A stretch of DNA of 64,000 bases from an uncultured Gammaproteobacteria bacterium (GCA_947259705.1 CAMYNL010000004.1:88658-152657); one strand, 5' to 3'. Shown: positions 25,816 to 37,001, numbered from the stretch's first letter. Numbers and translations: made by a program. Notes: generated by a model not told the origin, from the letters alone.

Positions 25816-27758
25816 TGTTTATTGTCCCGTGCCTTGAGTATGCGCCGGCGCACCTGTTCGATGGTCTCCTGCTTCACACTGACCCCCAGCACGCGGTGGT
25901 GGTCCAGCTGCGTAGCCCGGTCCACCGACTCGAGTGCCTCCTCATACATGTTTACCGAGGCATACAGGTTCGCCTGCATGAGGGCCAGGTCCACATTGGG
26001 ATGGTATTCCAGGGCGATGTCCAGTGATCCCGCCGCTTTCGGGAAGTCGCGTTGCAGGACGCCGAGATCAGCCTTGATGAAATACAGGTTCGCGAGCACT
26101 TGCTTGTTTTGGAACTTCGGGTTTTCGAGCAGCGCGTCGGCCATCTGCTCCACGTTTTCGTAATCTAGGCCGGGACACAGGCCATCGTATTTCAACCGCG
26201 CGATCAGTTGCAGGGTCTCCGGCGCGGCCGGGTCGCGCTTGCCCTGACGGAGACCTTGTAGAACCCGGGGTAGGTCCACGGTTTCGAACTCACGGCCCTG
26301 CACGCAGTTCAGTTGTACCAGGGCGGCGTAGCCGCTGGTGGCGTCGGGGATCCGCTCCAGCAGCCTGCGGATCCTCAGCTCAGCCAGGTCGTAGCGCTGA
26401 TACTGGCTCCAGACGGACGCGGAAAACTGCTGCGCGCGCTGGGAATAGGGGTGTTCGTCCGCCCAGGTTTCCGCCAGCAGTGAGGCGGAACCCCATAGCG
26501 ATGTGTTGAGCCAGGTAGTGAACGCGGCGAGCCCGATCAGCAGGCTGACCGCCGCCGGTCCGAACAGGCGCAGACGGCCGGGCAGTTCTGAAAACAATAT
26601 CACAACCGCGAACAGGGGGCCGAGCATGGGCAGGTAGTTTCGGTGCTCGAAATAAAGCTCCAGCGGCCATGGCCCCGCCTCCAGGATGTGCCCGCTGACG
26701 AACCAGAGTACGGCGAAGCTGAACACCGGCACCCGGCGCCGCAGGACGATCGCCAGCGCCAGCGCCGCAGTCAGGGCGCCGATGGCAAGCAGCGTGGTCA
26801 GCGGGTCGGTCAGTGACTGGGAGACGACGAAATCGTCGTGGAACAGGCCGGTTCCCGCCCGCCGGGGCACGAGGACCGACTGCAGGTAATCGAACAGGAT
26901 GCGCGGCTCGGTCATCAGGCGTTCGGCGAGGTTGAACGGGCGGGTCTGATAGCCTGCCGTGATACTGCTCCAACGCAGGACCTGCCAGCCGGTCACCGCC
27001 AGCACCGGGGCATACAGGAACGCCAGCGCCCAAAGCGACCAGCCGCGCGGCCGCGGTATCAACCGCACCCAGGCGGCGAGCAGGGTGTATTCCAGGGTGA
27101 GCAGGTACAGCGGCATGTTGATGGCGGTTTCCTTGCTCAGCACGCCCAGTGCCAGGCCGCCGCCCACCCCCGCCGACATCACCAGGTATCGCGCGCTTGT
27201 GGACCAGTGCGCGGCCAGCCGTGCCTTCAGGTAGACGATCATTCCGGCGATGGTGAACAACGCGCCAAGCTCCGTCATGCGCTGGATCACGTACAGGACC
27301 GTGGACACGTTCAGCGGGTGCAGGAGCCAGAATGCGGCGGTGGCCAGGGCGACGAATCCTTGGCGCCGGGCTGATGTGCCGGGGAGGTAGCGGCAAACCA
27401 ACCAGAGCAGCCAGAACAGAAGCGCGCCGTTGAGCAGATGGATCATCAGGTTGGTGTACTTGAACGGCCGCGCCCCGCTTGGCCAGGCATGGTCGTTGAG
27501 CAGGAAGGTGGACAGCGCCAGCGGTCGACCCAGGGGGCTGGACCGCCCGGACAACACAAACTGGAAGGCTCGCTCGGATGCCTCCATGGAGAGATTCTCG
27601 GCCAGCGGGCTGAGATTGGGGATGTCGTCCAGCATGAAGGTGCCCGCCAGCCCTGGCCAGTAGAGCAGGGCCGTGATGCACAGCACCGCCAACAAACCGC
27701 CGCCCCAGAACAACTGGGTGGGGAAAGGGGGGTGGCTGGTGACATCCGGTTCGCGCAT
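25812..27758 (-). CDS. GT-C type membrane glycosyltransferase with C-terminal TPRs (TMTC-like), candidate pilin glycosyltransferase
   Basis: A 648-residue multi-spanning protein. It starts with a membrane helix at about 18-36 and a GT-C-like loop FMLDDIPNL (D44, D45) that fits the acidic motif of lipid-phosphate-sugar transferases, followed by about nine further hydrophobic helices to about 410. From about 430 to the end it is soluble and repeat-like, with TPR-type helix pairs. It should transfer a sugar from polyprenyl phosphate to a protein or glycan in the periplasm. It sits 86 bp downstream of pilA, where pilin glycosyltransferases such as PilO/TfpO and TfpW are found, though it does not look like the O-antigen ligase PilO. 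A terminator lies between. Confidence 0.8.
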   Translation of the reverse strand: MREPDVTSHPPFPTQLFWGGGLLAVLCITALLYWPGLAGTFMLDDIPNLSPLAENLSMEASERAFQFVLSGRSSPLGRPLALSTFLLNDHAWPSGARPFKYTNLMIHLLNGALLFWLLWLVCRYLPGTSARRQGFVALATAAFWLLHPLNVSTVLYVIQRMTELGALFTIAGMIVYLKARLAAHWSTSARYLVMSAGVGGGLALGVLSKETAINMPLYLLTLEYTLLAAWVRLIPRPRGWSLWALAFLYAPVLAVTGWQVLRWSSITAGYQTRPFNLAERLMTEPRILFDYLQSVLVPRRAGTGLFHDDFVVSQSLTDPLTTLLAIGALTAALALAIVLRRRVPVFSFAVLWFVSGHILEAGPWPLELYFEHRNYLPMLGPLFAVVILFSELPGRLRLFGPAAVSLLIGLAAFTTWLNTSLWGSASLLAETWADEHPYSQRAQQFSASVWSQYQRYDLAELRIRRLLERIPDATSGYAALVQLNCVQGREFETVDLPRVLQGLRQGKRDPAAPETLQLIARLKYDGLCPGLDYENVEQMADALLENPKFQNKQVLANLYFIKADLGVLQRDFPKAAGSLDIALEYHPNVDLALMQANLYASVNMYEEALESVDRATQLDHHRVLGVSVKQETIEQVRRRILKARDNKQ

Positions 27759-27794
27759 GGACGTTAAGTGTAGTCGCGGGTTTGCGGCATGGGC

Positions 27795-27823
27795 AAAAAA
27801 AAGCCCCGGCCGTGGCCGGGGCT
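27795..27823 (-). terminator. Rho-independent terminator downstream of pilA
   Basis: A perfect 10-bp inverted repeat AGCCCCGGCC / GGCCGGGGCT (27802-27811 and 27814-27823) is followed, on the minus strand, by a run of seven to eight T (A on the plus strand at 27795-27802). It ends pilA transcripts, so the glycosyltransferase genes beyond it are read through only partly or have another promoter. Confidence 0.88.
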
Positions 27824-27844
27824 CGCAGTCGAGGTGATGCTAAA

Positions 27845-28261
27845 TCAGCTACGACATTCCGGCGGCAGGTAGCGGTTTGGCACCGTTGTGCTGGCGCAGG
27901 TCCAGCGGATGGCCCCGGCAATGGTGTTCGGTGTCAAGGTCACGGTGTCGCCAGTGATCTGGTTGATCGAATAGGTGATCGTGATCACACCGGTGCCAAT
28001 AGCGACACTGCTGACATAGTTGCCCCGGATGCTGGTGGAACTCGGTACGCCCGCAGCGGCGTTGTCAGTGGCGAACAGGCCGCTGGAGCTGACGGTCTCG
28101 GAGACGCCCAGCTTGGCGGCTGATGCCAGGTTGAGGCCTTCAGAGACCTGGGTGCGGACCGTATAGTCCTGGTACGCAGGGATGGCGATCGCGGCCAGGA
28201 TGCCGATGATGGCAACGACGATCATCAGTTCGATAAGTGTAAAGCCTTGTTGTTTCATCAT
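27845..28261 (-). CDS. pilA: Type IV major pilin (type IVa prepilin)
   Basis: A 138-residue prepilin with short leader and class III cleavage: [20 protein letters not shown], cleaved after Gly before Phe1, with Glu5 conserved. The hydrophobic N-terminal helix is followed by a globular domain with a C-terminal disulfide loop between two Cys (WTC ... PPEC), typical of type IVa pilins. It ends CRS, so the last residue is Ser. ATG 28261 is preferred because GGAGG lies 8 bases upstream; a second ATG follows directly. The neighbouring PilS/PilR and sigma-54 promoter agree with a regulated pilin. Confidence 0.95.
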   Translation of the reverse strand: MMKQQGFTLIELMIVVAIIGILAAIAIPAYQDYTVRTQVSEGLNLASAAKLGVSETVSSSGLFATDNAAAGVPSSTSIRGNYVSSVAIGTGVITITYSINQITGDTVTLTPNTIAGAIRWTCASTTVPNRYLPPECRS

Positions 28262-28326
28262 TGCAAAGTCCTCCGACTCAAAGTTGCTAATATCTAACCC
28301 GAATTTTAAGGTGCCGTTCCGTGGCT

Positions 28327-28346
28327 GGGGCCTCCCTCGAGGCCCC
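28327..28346 (-). other. Hairpin in the pilA 5' leader
   Basis: GGGGCCTC and GAGGCCCC form an 8-bp perfect stem with a 4-base loop. It has no T tract, and lies about 65 bases upstream of the pilA start in a leader of about 148 bases predicted from the sigma-54 promoter. It may protect the mRNA or affect translation; that is inference. Confidence 0.55.
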
Positions 28347-28419
28347 GGTCGACAACCCCACATACTGGCTCGTTGATACTGGGACACCTGCCAGCGGTCT
28401 TTCCTTGGTCGTGAATATA

Positions 28420-28435
28420 TGCAGAAAGCGTGCCA
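28420..28435 (-). promoter_or_regulatory. Sigma-54 promoter of pilA
   Basis: On the minus strand the sequence TGGCACGCTTTCTGCA matches the consensus TGGCAC-N5-TTGC with GG at -24 and GC at -12 separated by exactly 10 bases; only one T of the -12 box is C. The start site should be near 28409, giving a leader of about 148 bases. PilR, encoded just upstream, is the sigma-54 activator of pilin genes. Confidence 0.87.
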
Positions 28436-28548
28436 GGCTCTCGGGACCGCGTGCACTAGCTATGAAATAGACCAGAAATCAGGAGCTTACCTTAATAACT
28501 GGATGATAGGGTTGGGTCAGCCGACGAATGGCAAAAGACCAAAAAATA

Positions 28549-28582
28549 GACAATACGTGTCAAGTTAACGACAAATTTTGTC
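28549..28582. promoter_or_regulatory. Candidate PilR enhancer sites
   Basis: Four TGTC/GACA half sites lie in 34 bases at 28549, 28558, 28570 and 28579; the last two form the dyad GACAAATTTTGTC with one central base. They are about 140-175 bases upstream of the predicted pilA start site, a normal distance for NtrC-type activators. PilR sites in Pseudomonas contain TGTC-like repeats. The site touches the 3' end of pilR. Confidence 0.5.
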
Positions 28583-28583
28583 A

Positions 28584-29927
28584 CTATTCGATACCGAACT
28601 TGTCCAGCTTGTAACGCAGGGAGCGAAACGACATACCGAGCAGCTTTGCCGCCGCCGTCTTGTTGTGGCCGGTCTGCCCCAGAGCCTCGCTCAGGGCCGC
28701 TTTCTCGACGCGCTCGAGGAATGTCTCCAACGGCTCTTCGCCGAGCCGGAACGCAGAACGTTCAAGGTCTCCGCTGCCGTCAGCCCGCCTGGGCAGCGCC
28801 AGGTCGGCGACGTTGATGGTGTCCCCCTCGCACAGCGCCAAGGCCCGCTCGAGGATGTTTTCGAGTTCGCGCACATTGCCGGGAAACGGGTAATTCTTGA
28901 GTGCCTGGTAAGCCTCCTCACTGAGGGCGACCTGGCTCGCGGTCTTGAGGCTGAGTCGATTCAGGAAGTGGTTGGCAAGCTCTGGGATGTCCTCGCCACG
29001 CTCGCGCAGGCTGGGTACCCGCAGCTCGATGACATTAATACGGTAATAGAAGTCCTGCCGGAACCTCCTCTCCTGGACCAGATCCGCCAGATCCACCTGG
29101 GATGCGCTCAGCAGGCGTACGTTGATCGGGATCTCACTCTGACCGCCCACCGGCCGTACCGCCTTTTCCTGGATAGCGCGCAAGAGCTTGACCTGCATCT
29201 CGACGGGGAGTTCCGCGACCTCGTCGAGGAACAGCGTGCCGCCATGGGCGGCCTGGAACAGCCCCGGTTTATCGGCGATGGCGCCGGTAAAACTGCCTTT
29301 CTTGTGACCGAAAAACTCACTCTCCATCAACTCAGTGGGGATCGCCCCGCAGTTGACGGCCACGAAGGGTTCTTCCGCCCGCGCGCTCTTTTCATGGATC
29401 AGTCTCGCCACCAGCTCCTTGCCGGTGCCCGACTCTCCCCTGACATATACCGGTGCCTGGGAGCGGGCCAGCTTGGCGATCATCGCGCGGATCTGGCGCA
29501 TAGGGCGCGAATTGCCGAGCAGGGCATAGCGGCTGCGACGCGAGCGGGGGTCCTGCTGCGCCAGTTTGAGCGCCGCGGTTACGAGTTGCCGCAGCTCGTC
29601 CAGTTGCACCGGCTTGGATACGAAATCGAAGGCACCTGCTTTGAGCGCCTCCACTGCGGTGTCCACGCTGCCGAAGGCGGTAATGACGGCGACCGGCAGC
29701 TCGGGGTGGTGCTCCTGGATGTGCCGCACCAGTTCGATTCCGTTTCCGTCCGGCAGCCGCATATCAGTCAGGCAGAGGTCGAAATCACCGTCATTTAACA
29801 GGTCATGGGCCTGGGCGATAGTGCCTACCGTCTCGCAGTCGAGATTCATCCGCGACAGTGTCATCGACAACAGTTCCCTAATGTCGGGTTCGTCATCGAT
29901 GATCAGTACTCGGTTTGTCTCGGGCAT
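28584..29927 (-). CDS. pilR: PilR-like sigma-54-dependent response regulator
   Basis: A 447-residue NtrC-family regulator. The receiver domain occupies 1-120 with D55 as phosphoacceptor; the AAA+ domain has GESGTGKE as Walker A, the sigma-54-contacting GSFTGA loop and a sensor II; a Fis-type helix-turn-helix closes the protein with the [13 protein letters not shown] motif. It should activate pilA by opening the sigma-54 holoenzyme. PilS upstream in the same operon is the partner kinase. It ends about 320 bp from pilA. Confidence 0.94.
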   Translation of the reverse strand: MPETNRVLIIDDEPDIRELLSMTLSRMNLDCETVGTIAQAHDLLNDGDFDLCLTDMRLPDGNGIELVRHIQEHHPELPVAVITAFGSVDTAVEALKAGAFDFVSKPVQLDELRQLVTAALKLAQQDPRSRRSRYALLGNSRPMRQIRAMIAKLARSQAPVYVRGESGTGKELVARLIHEKSARAEEPFVAVNCGAIPTELMESEFFGHKKGSFTGAIADKPGLFQAAHGGTLFLDEVAELPVEMQVKLLRAIQEKAVRPVGGQSEIPINVRLLSASQVDLADLVQERRFRQDFYYRINVIELRVPSLRERGEDIPELANHFLNRLSLKTASQVALSEEAYQALKNYPFPGNVRELENILERALALCEGDTINVADLALPRRADGSGDLERSAFRLGEEPLETFLERVEKAALSEALGQTGHNKTAAAKLLGMSFRSLRYKLDKFGIE

Positions 29928-29944
29928 GGTGGAGTATGCTCGGG

Positions 29945-31555
29945 TCAGATGGGCATCGCCAGCTTATGCGCGGCGCGTACCTCAGAGGAGAAACGGATAC
30001 GGAACCGCCCCTCCCCGTCGGCTGGTACGTAGTCTAGTCTGCCATGGTTGTTCTGACATAGCTCGCGCGCCAGATAGAGGCCCAGTCCCATGCCCTTGCC
30101 ATCAGTGGAGAAAAAGGGTTCGAAGATCTTGTCCATTACGTCCGCCGCGACGCCCGGGCCATTATCGATCACGTCCAGATACACGCCGGTCGCGTCACGG
30201 CCAGCATGCAGCCGCAGCGGAGGACCGCCATGACTGCCACCGCCATGCCGCAGCGCATTTTCACAAAGATTGCTGACCACCTGGTTGAGATGATCCGGGT
30301 CAAAACGGACCAGGTAGCCGCATCGGGACAACGATAGCATTGCCTCATCGAGTCGATGGGTTTCGGCGAAGTTGGCTCGGAATTCACGCAGCCAGTTATC
30401 GAGGTCGATGTCGATCAGGCGTACCGACCCGGGTTTGCCTAGCTGCAGGATGGATTTGACTATGCGGTTAATGCGGTCGGTCTGCTGATCGACGATCTGC
30501 GCCAGCCGCCTGTCCTGTGCCGCCAGTTCCGGCGATTCCTGCAGCAGCTGGCCGGCGTGGCTGATGGCGGCCAACGGGTTGCGAATTTCATGCGCCAGGG
30601 CCGCCGTCAGGCGACCGAGCGCGGTGAGTTTCAGTTGTTGCGCCTGCTGCTCCGTCGCCGTCAGGTCTTCGAGGAAGATCGCGGTGTCACCTCCGACGTC
30701 GGTACCGATGCGGAGGAAACGTGCCCCCACGTTGCGGCCACGGGCGGGCAGACTGACTGAGTCGGGCGAGGTGGATTCGACCCCGCGCCACTCGCGGAAA
30801 AGGTCGTGGAGGGGTGTGGCGAGTTGCTCCAGTCGTTCCACGTCGGTGCCCATCTCCACATCCAGCAGTCTACGGGCGGTCTCGTTGATGAGCTTCACGC
30901 CTCCATCCGCATCCACGACGATCACGCCCATGGTCAGCCGACTCACCACCAGTTCATTGAGCCGGGCCAGCTTGGCGAGGTCCGCGGCGCTGCGCTCCGC
31001 CATCGCCTCTGCGCGGCGTATGCGCAGGGCCAGTAGGTAAACCAGCAGGCCGGTACCGAAATAGCCGATGCCAAGCAGCCCGACCTCCACGTAGCTGCCC
31101 TTGTTTAGGGGGAACAGCATCTCGCCGACGGTGTGTTCCGCCAGCGCCAGCAGGGTGGACAGGGCGGCGAAGAACAGACTCATGCGGCCCGACAGCACCA
31201 CCCCACCGGCGGCAACCGACACGATGAGCAGTAAATTCAAGCCGCTGCCAATGCCGCCGCTGGCATATGACAGCATGGTGATCAGTACAGCATCCATGGC
31301 GAACTGAATGTGGGCCTGGGTCCGAAACCGGGGTTCGCCGCGGGTGATGGTGATCATGTTGAACACGGCCATGACGGTCATGCCGATGCTGGTGGCGAGA
31401 AAGACCCTGGCGGATCGAGCCCCGAGTTCCGCGATCGCGCCACCGCTGAGCGCCAGTACCAGAAAACCCACGCCAAGGATCAGGCGGTAGAGATTGAAAT
31501 AGTAAAGCGCGCGCCAGTACGACTGGCCCCAGCCAGTTTGATCCACAGGAGGCAT
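29945..31555 (-). CDS. pilS: PilS-like sensor histidine kinase
   Basis: A 536-residue membrane kinase. It begins with six hydrophobic helices, followed by a PAS-like region, then a HisKA domain with LAHEIRNPLAAI (phospho-His) and a HATPase with NGPGVA and GMGLGLYLAREL. PilS senses pilin in the membrane and phosphorylates PilR. ATG 31555 is preferred because it gives the length of known PilS; an upstream ATG at 31708 adds 51 residues without homology and would start amid proline-rich sequence. The pilR gene follows after 17 bases. Confidence 0.92.
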   Translation of the reverse strand: MPPVDQTGWGQSYWRALYYFNLYRLILGVGFLVLALSGGAIAELGARSARVFLATSIGMTVMAVFNMITITRGEPRFRTQAHIQFAMDAVLITMLSYASGGIGSGLNLLLIVSVAAGGVVLSGRMSLFFAALSTLLALAEHTVGEMLFPLNKGSYVEVGLLGIGYFGTGLLVYLLALRIRRAEAMAERSAADLAKLARLNELVVSRLTMGVIVVDADGGVKLINETARRLLDVEMGTDVERLEQLATPLHDLFREWRGVESTSPDSVSLPARGRNVGARFLRIGTDVGGDTAIFLEDLTATEQQAQQLKLTALGRLTAALAHEIRNPLAAISHAGQLLQESPELAAQDRRLAQIVDQQTDRINRIVKSILQLGKPGSVRLIDIDLDNWLREFRANFAETHRLDEAMLSLSRCGYLVRFDPDHLNQVVSNLCENALRHGGGSHGGPPLRLHAGRDATGVYLDVIDNGPGVAADVMDKIFEPFFSTDGKGMGLGLYLARELCQNNHGRLDYVPADGEGRFRIRFSSEVRAAHKLAMPI

Positions 31556-31751
31556 CAGGCGACAGGCCCGGGGTGATTCACTTGCGCTGCGTTGCGGCTT
31601 AGCGGCATGGCGCCTGACGAACTGGGATGAAACTGCGGAAAAGTCTATCACACGGCCGAATCCGCACATCCAGGGCGGACAGGATCCGGGGGGCTCGATG
31701 GTCGCCATGCTGCGCCCCGGTTGCGTGCGAACGCCGGTGGGATTGCCGCGG

Positions 31752-32474
31752 TTACGCCCGCGTCACGACCCACACCTGCACATGGCGCGCGCCAGCGGCG
31801 CGTAGGCACCGCGCCACCGCGTGCACGGTCTCGCCGCTGGTCATGACGTCGTCAACCACCGCCACGGCGTCGGTGCACAGGTCACCGGGCACGGCAAAGG
31901 CATGTCGAACGTTGCCGCGGCGGCGGCGCCCAGGCAGTTCCGCCTGCGGTGGCGTATTTCGAATGCGGCGCACCTTGTCGCGGGCGATGGGGACGCCCAG
32001 CACACGGGCCACCGGTTTGGCGATCTCCAGGGCCTGGTTGAATCCACGCTGCCGCAGCCGGCCCGGATGCAGCGGCACGGGGATGATGACGTCGGGTTGC
32101 CGGGCCAGGCTCGCGGCGACGGCGCGTGCCAGCAGTTGCCCGAGCTGATACGCGTAAATGAGATTGCCGTGGTATTTGAGGCCCTGGATCAACTGGTCGA
32201 CGGGCCAGGCGTAACGATAGGGGGCGATGGCGTGGTCATACGCCGGTGGCCGGCGCTGGCAGCCGCCGCAGCAGCCGGGACCGCCAAGCTCGGCGCCACA
32301 GCAGCTGCAGGGGTTGTCGATGCGTGGCAGGTCGGCCAGGCAGGCCGGGCATATGCCGCGGCTATCGGCTGCTCCACCGCACAGCAGGCAAGTCGGGGAG
32401 AGCCACCAGGCGAGCTTATTTTTTACACAACGGTCAATCCGTGGCATCCTTTTGAGTTGACGATCATCATCCAT
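31752..32474 (-). CDS. comF: ComF family protein (phosphoribosyltransferase fold)
   Basis: A 240-residue protein with an N-terminal zinc finger (CLLCGG, CPAC, CSCCGAE, CCGGCQ) and a C-terminal type I PRTase domain with [13 protein letters not shown] as the PRPP motif. ComF proteins act in DNA uptake and transformation in several bacteria, though in some the role is uncharacterised (also called GntX). ATG 32474 is supported by GGAGG seven bases upstream. This start lies only 12 bp from bioB on the other strand. Confidence 0.92.
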   Translation of the reverse strand: MDDDRQLKRMPRIDRCVKNKLAWWLSPTCLLCGGAADSRGICPACLADLPRIDNPCSCCGAELGGPGCCGGCQRRPPAYDHAIAPYRYAWPVDQLIQGLKYHGNLIYAYQLGQLLARAVAASLARQPDVIIPVPLHPGRLRQRGFNQALEIAKPVARVLGVPIARDKVRRIRNTPPQAELPGRRRRGNVRHAFAVPGDLCTDAVAVVDDVMTSGETVHAVARCLRAAGARHVQVWVVTRA

Positions 32475-32486
32475 GCTGGAGCCTCC
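32475..32486. promoter_or_regulatory. 12-bp divergent start gap between comF and bioB
   Basis: The 12 bases carry both ribosome binding sites: GGAG for bioB on the plus strand at 32478-32481 and GGAGG for comF on the minus strand at 32482-32486. Promoters for each gene must therefore lie inside the other gene. Confidence 0.7.
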
Positions 32487-33491
32487 ATGCCCATGATCCA
32501 GTCCTTGCAGTCAGAATTGCACGATAACGCAGAAACGCCGCCGTGGACAGCCGCGCAGGTGCAGGCGCTGTTCGAAGCGCCCTTCAACGATCTGCTGTTC
32601 CAGGCGCAATCGGTCCACCGAGAGCATTTCGACCCCAATCAGGTCCAGCTCAGCGCCTTACTGAGCATCAAGACCGGTGGTTGCCCGGAAGACTGCGGCT
32701 ACTGTCCCCAGAGCGCGCACCATGCCGCCGACCTCGAAGCCGGGAAACTCATGGATACCGCTGACATAATCGCTGCAGCCAGGGAGGCCAAGGCCGCCGG
32801 TGCGACCCGATTCTGCATGGGCGCGGCCTGGCGCAGCCCCCGCGACAGTGACCTGTCCCGGGTGATGGAGGCGGTGGCGGCGGTCAAGGCCCTGGGCCTG
32901 GAGACCTGCGCCACGCTGGGCATGCTGACCGCCGGCCAGGCGCGGCGGCTGAAGGCGTCAGGGCTCGATTACTACAACCATAATCTCGATACGTCCGCCG
33001 ACTACTACCGCGAGATCATTACCACCCGCAGCTATCAGGACAGACTGGACACCCTGGAACAGGTGCGCGGCAGCGGCATGCAGCTGTGCTGCGGTGGAAT
33101 CATCGGCATGGGGGAAAGCCGTGTCGACCGCGCCACACTGATCGCCACCCTCGCGAACCTGCCGGAGCCGCCGCAAAGCGTCCCGGTCAATATGCTGGTG
33201 CCGGTTCCCGGCACGCCGTTGCAGGACGCCGCAGCGGTCGAACCGTTCGAACTTGTCCGCACCATCGCCGCGGCGCGTATCACCATGCCCGCCTCCCATG
33301 TGAGGCTCTCGGCAGGTAGGTCCGGGATGCCGGACGAGCTGCAGGCGCTGTGTTTTTTCGCCGGCGCCAATTCCATCTTCTACGGTGACAGGCTGCTGAC
33401 CACGGGAAACGCCAGCGTCGATCATGACCGAGAGCTTTTCGCGCGGCTCGGTCTGCGGCCGGAGCGGGCGAGCGGCGCCGGGTCCGGATGA
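32487..33491 (+). CDS. bioB: Biotin synthase
   Basis: A 334-residue radical SAM enzyme that inserts sulfur into dethiobiotin to form biotin. [13 protein letters not shown] carries the CxxxCxxC ligands, followed by the LDTSADYYR loop and the [10 protein letters not shown] and [16 protein letters not shown] segments that bind the second 2Fe-2S cluster and substrate. Length fits BioB. ATG 32487 has GGAG five bases upstream. First gene of the biotin operon. Confidence 0.96.
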   Translation: MPMIQSLQSELHDNAETPPWTAAQVQALFEAPFNDLLFQAQSVHREHFDPNQVQLSALLSIKTGGCPEDCGYCPQSAHHAADLEAGKLMDTADIIAAAREAKAAGATRFCMGAAWRSPRDSDLSRVMEAVAAVKALGLETCATLGMLTAGQARRLKASGLDYYNHNLDTSADYYREIITTRSYQDRLDTLEQVRGSGMQLCCGGIIGMGESRVDRATLIATLANLPEPPQSVPVNMLVPVPGTPLQDAAAVEPFELVRTIAAARITMPASHVRLSAGRSGMPDELQALCFFAGANSIFYGDRLLTTGNASVDHDRELFARLGLRPERASGAGSG

Positions 33492-33503
33492 GTCCCACCG
33501 GCG

Positions 33504-34700
33504 ATGGCAGCTGAGGCGGGGACCTCGTGCTGGGATTTGCCGGCGGCGTTGCGGCAGCGGCGGGAACAGCACCTTTTCCGGCGGCGACTGACTCTGGATT
33601 CAGCACAAGCTGCGCGGGTAAGCTGCGGCGGCCGGGAGTACCTGAGCTTCTGCAGCAACGACTACCTGGGCCTGGCCAATCATCCGGTGGTGGTGGCGGC
33701 GATGGTGGAGGGTGTCCACCGATTCGGTGTCGGCGCCGGTGCCTCGCACCTGGTGACCGGGCACATGGCGCCGCACCAGGCGTTGGAGGAGGAACTGGCG
33801 GCTTTCGTCGGCGCGGAACGCGCGCTGGTTTTCTCAACTGGTTACATGGCCAACCTCGGGGTCGCCAGCGCCTTGACCGACCGCGGTGACCTGATCGTCG
33901 AGGACCGACTCAACCATGCCTCGCTGATCGACGGCGGCCTGCTCAGCCGCGCCGTGCTGCGCCGCTACCCGCACGGCGATCTCGCGGCGGCAGAGCGGGC
34001 GCTGGTCGGTCATTCGGGCGGCCGGCGGCTGGTCAGCACCGATGGCGTGTTCAGCATGGACGGCGACCTTGCTCCGCTGGTCGAACTGCTGGCGCTTGCA
34101 AGACGCCACGACGCGCGGATTGTGCTGGATGATGCCCACGGTCTGGGCGTCCTGGGGGCGGCGGGCGGCGGTACGCTGGAGCATTTAGGCGTCCGGGCAC
34201 AGTCACCGCTGGTGCTGGTCGGGACCCTGGGCAAGGCGTTTGGCACCTTCGGCGCCTTCGCGGCCGGCGACGCTGACGTGATCGAAACGCTGGTCCAGCA
34301 GGCGCGTACCTATATCTATACGACCGCGCCGCCCCCGGCACTCGCGGAAGCGACCCGTGCCGCACTGCGCGTGGCGCGGCAGGAGGGCTGGCGCCGGGAA
34401 CTGCTTGGCAGGTTGGTGGCGAGGTTTCGCGCCGGCGCCCGCGCACTCGAGATGAACCTGATGCCGTCGTCCACGCCCATCCAGCCAGTGGTGGTAGGTG
34501 GCGCGGAACGGGCGCTGGCCCTCGCGCGAGCGCTGCACGAACGCGGCATACTGGTGGTCGCGATCCGGCCGCCGACCGTGCCGGCCGGCACCGCCCGGCT
34601 GCGCATTACCCTGTCGGCCGCCCACACCGAGCGGGACGTGGACCACCTGCTCGGCGCGCTAGGTTCTGCCCTGGCTCGCGAGGGGGTGGCACGGCGGTGA
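33504..34700 (+). CDS. bioF: 8-amino-7-oxononanoate synthase
   Basis: A 398-residue PLP enzyme that condenses pimeloyl-ACP with alanine. FCSNDYLGLANHP near the start, IVLDDAHGLGVLG, and GTLGKAFGTFGAF with the PLP lysine are diagnostic. It lies 12 bp after bioB and overlaps bioH by GTGA. Length is that of other BioF proteins. Confidence 0.96.
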   Translation: MAAEAGTSCWDLPAALRQRREQHLFRRRLTLDSAQAARVSCGGREYLSFCSNDYLGLANHPVVVAAMVEGVHRFGVGAGASHLVTGHMAPHQALEEELAAFVGAERALVFSTGYMANLGVASALTDRGDLIVEDRLNHASLIDGGLLSRAVLRRYPHGDLAAAERALVGHSGGRRLVSTDGVFSMDGDLAPLVELLALARRHDARIVLDDAHGLGVLGAAGGGTLEHLGVRAQSPLVLVGTLGKAFGTFGAFAAGDADVIETLVQQARTYIYTTAPPPALAEATRAALRVARQEGWRRELLGRLVARFRAGARALEMNLMPSSTPIQPVVVGGAERALALARALHERGILVVAIRPPTVPAGTARLRITLSAAHTERDVDHLLGALGSALAREGVARR

Positions 34701-35434
34701 AGGACACGTTGCCGGCACTGGTCCTGCTGCATGGTTGGGGTGTAAACCGCTGCGTCTGGAACCATCTCGTGCAGCCCTTGTCGAGGCATTTCCGGGTTCA
34801 TGCCCCGGACCTGCCCGGATTCGGCGGGACACCGGCGATGGATGCCTACTCGCTGCCGCTGCTGGCGGACTACATGCTGGACCGTGTGCCTTCACGCGCC
34901 TGCTGGCTGGGCTGGTCACTGGGCGGCCAGGTTGCGTTGCAGGCGGCCCTGCAGGCGCCGCAGCGGGTGCAGAGACTGGTGCTGGTGAGCGCCACGCCGT
35001 GTTTCATGCGGAGCGCAGACTGGCCGCACGGAATGGCGGTCGATGACATGCGACAATTCTGTGCCGAACTGGATGCCGATTATGCTGCCGCCCTGGTGCG
35101 TTTCTTCCTGCTCCAGGCAAGCCGGCTGGATGCCTCGAGCCGCACCCTGGCACGACGTATCGCCGCCGTCGTCGCCGCCTGCGGCGGCGCCACCCGGGCA
35201 GCGCTGTTTGGATGTCTGGACGTTCTCGAGGCCACTGACCTGCGTGGCCGGCTGGCCCAGGCCAGCGCGCCCACCCTGATCATCCATGGCGACCAGGATC
35301 GGCTGACCCCGCCGCAGGCCGGGGTCTATCTTGCCGACGCCCTGAGCGCGGCCAGGCTTGTGATGTTGCGGGCCGGGCACGCACCGTTCCTATCGCAGCC
35401 GGACCAGTTCCTCGACGCGTTGCTGGCAGAATAG
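34697..35434 (+). CDS. bioH: Pimeloyl-ACP methyl ester carboxylesterase
   Basis: A 245-residue alpha/beta hydrolase that frees pimeloyl-ACP from its methyl ester. The nucleophile elbow is GWSLGG, the acid Asp is in HGDQDRLTPP and the His in AGHAPFLSQP. GTG 34697 overlaps the bioF stop. Unlike E. coli, where bioH is distant, here it sits within the operon between bioF and bioC, as in several other gammaproteobacteria. Confidence 0.94.
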   Translation: MKDTLPALVLLHGWGVNRCVWNHLVQPLSRHFRVHAPDLPGFGGTPAMDAYSLPLLADYMLDRVPSRACWLGWSLGGQVALQAALQAPQRVQRLVLVSATPCFMRSADWPHGMAVDDMRQFCAELDADYAAALVRFFLLQASRLDASSRTLARRIAAVVAACGGATRAALFGCLDVLEATDLRGRLAQASAPTLIIHGDQDRLTPPQAGVYLADALSAARLVMLRAGHAPFLSQPDQFLDALLAE

Positions 35435-35436
35435 CA

Positions 35437-37001
<1,565 letters not shown>

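Noticed and set aside
26380-27921. A 513-codon open frame on the minus strand overlapping the GT-C gene
   Set aside because: It is out of frame with the GT-C gene, rich in Pro, Arg and Ala as expected for a shadow in G+C-rich DNA, and has no family signature.
28578-29798. A 406-codon plus-strand frame antisense to pilR
   Set aside because: pilR has all domains of an NtrC regulator in the other strand; the plus frame lacks motifs and a ribosome site.
32425-32465. A possible BirA operator before bioB
   Set aside because: The GTCAA/TTGAC repeat there differs from known BirA sites in sequence and spacing and lies inside comF.
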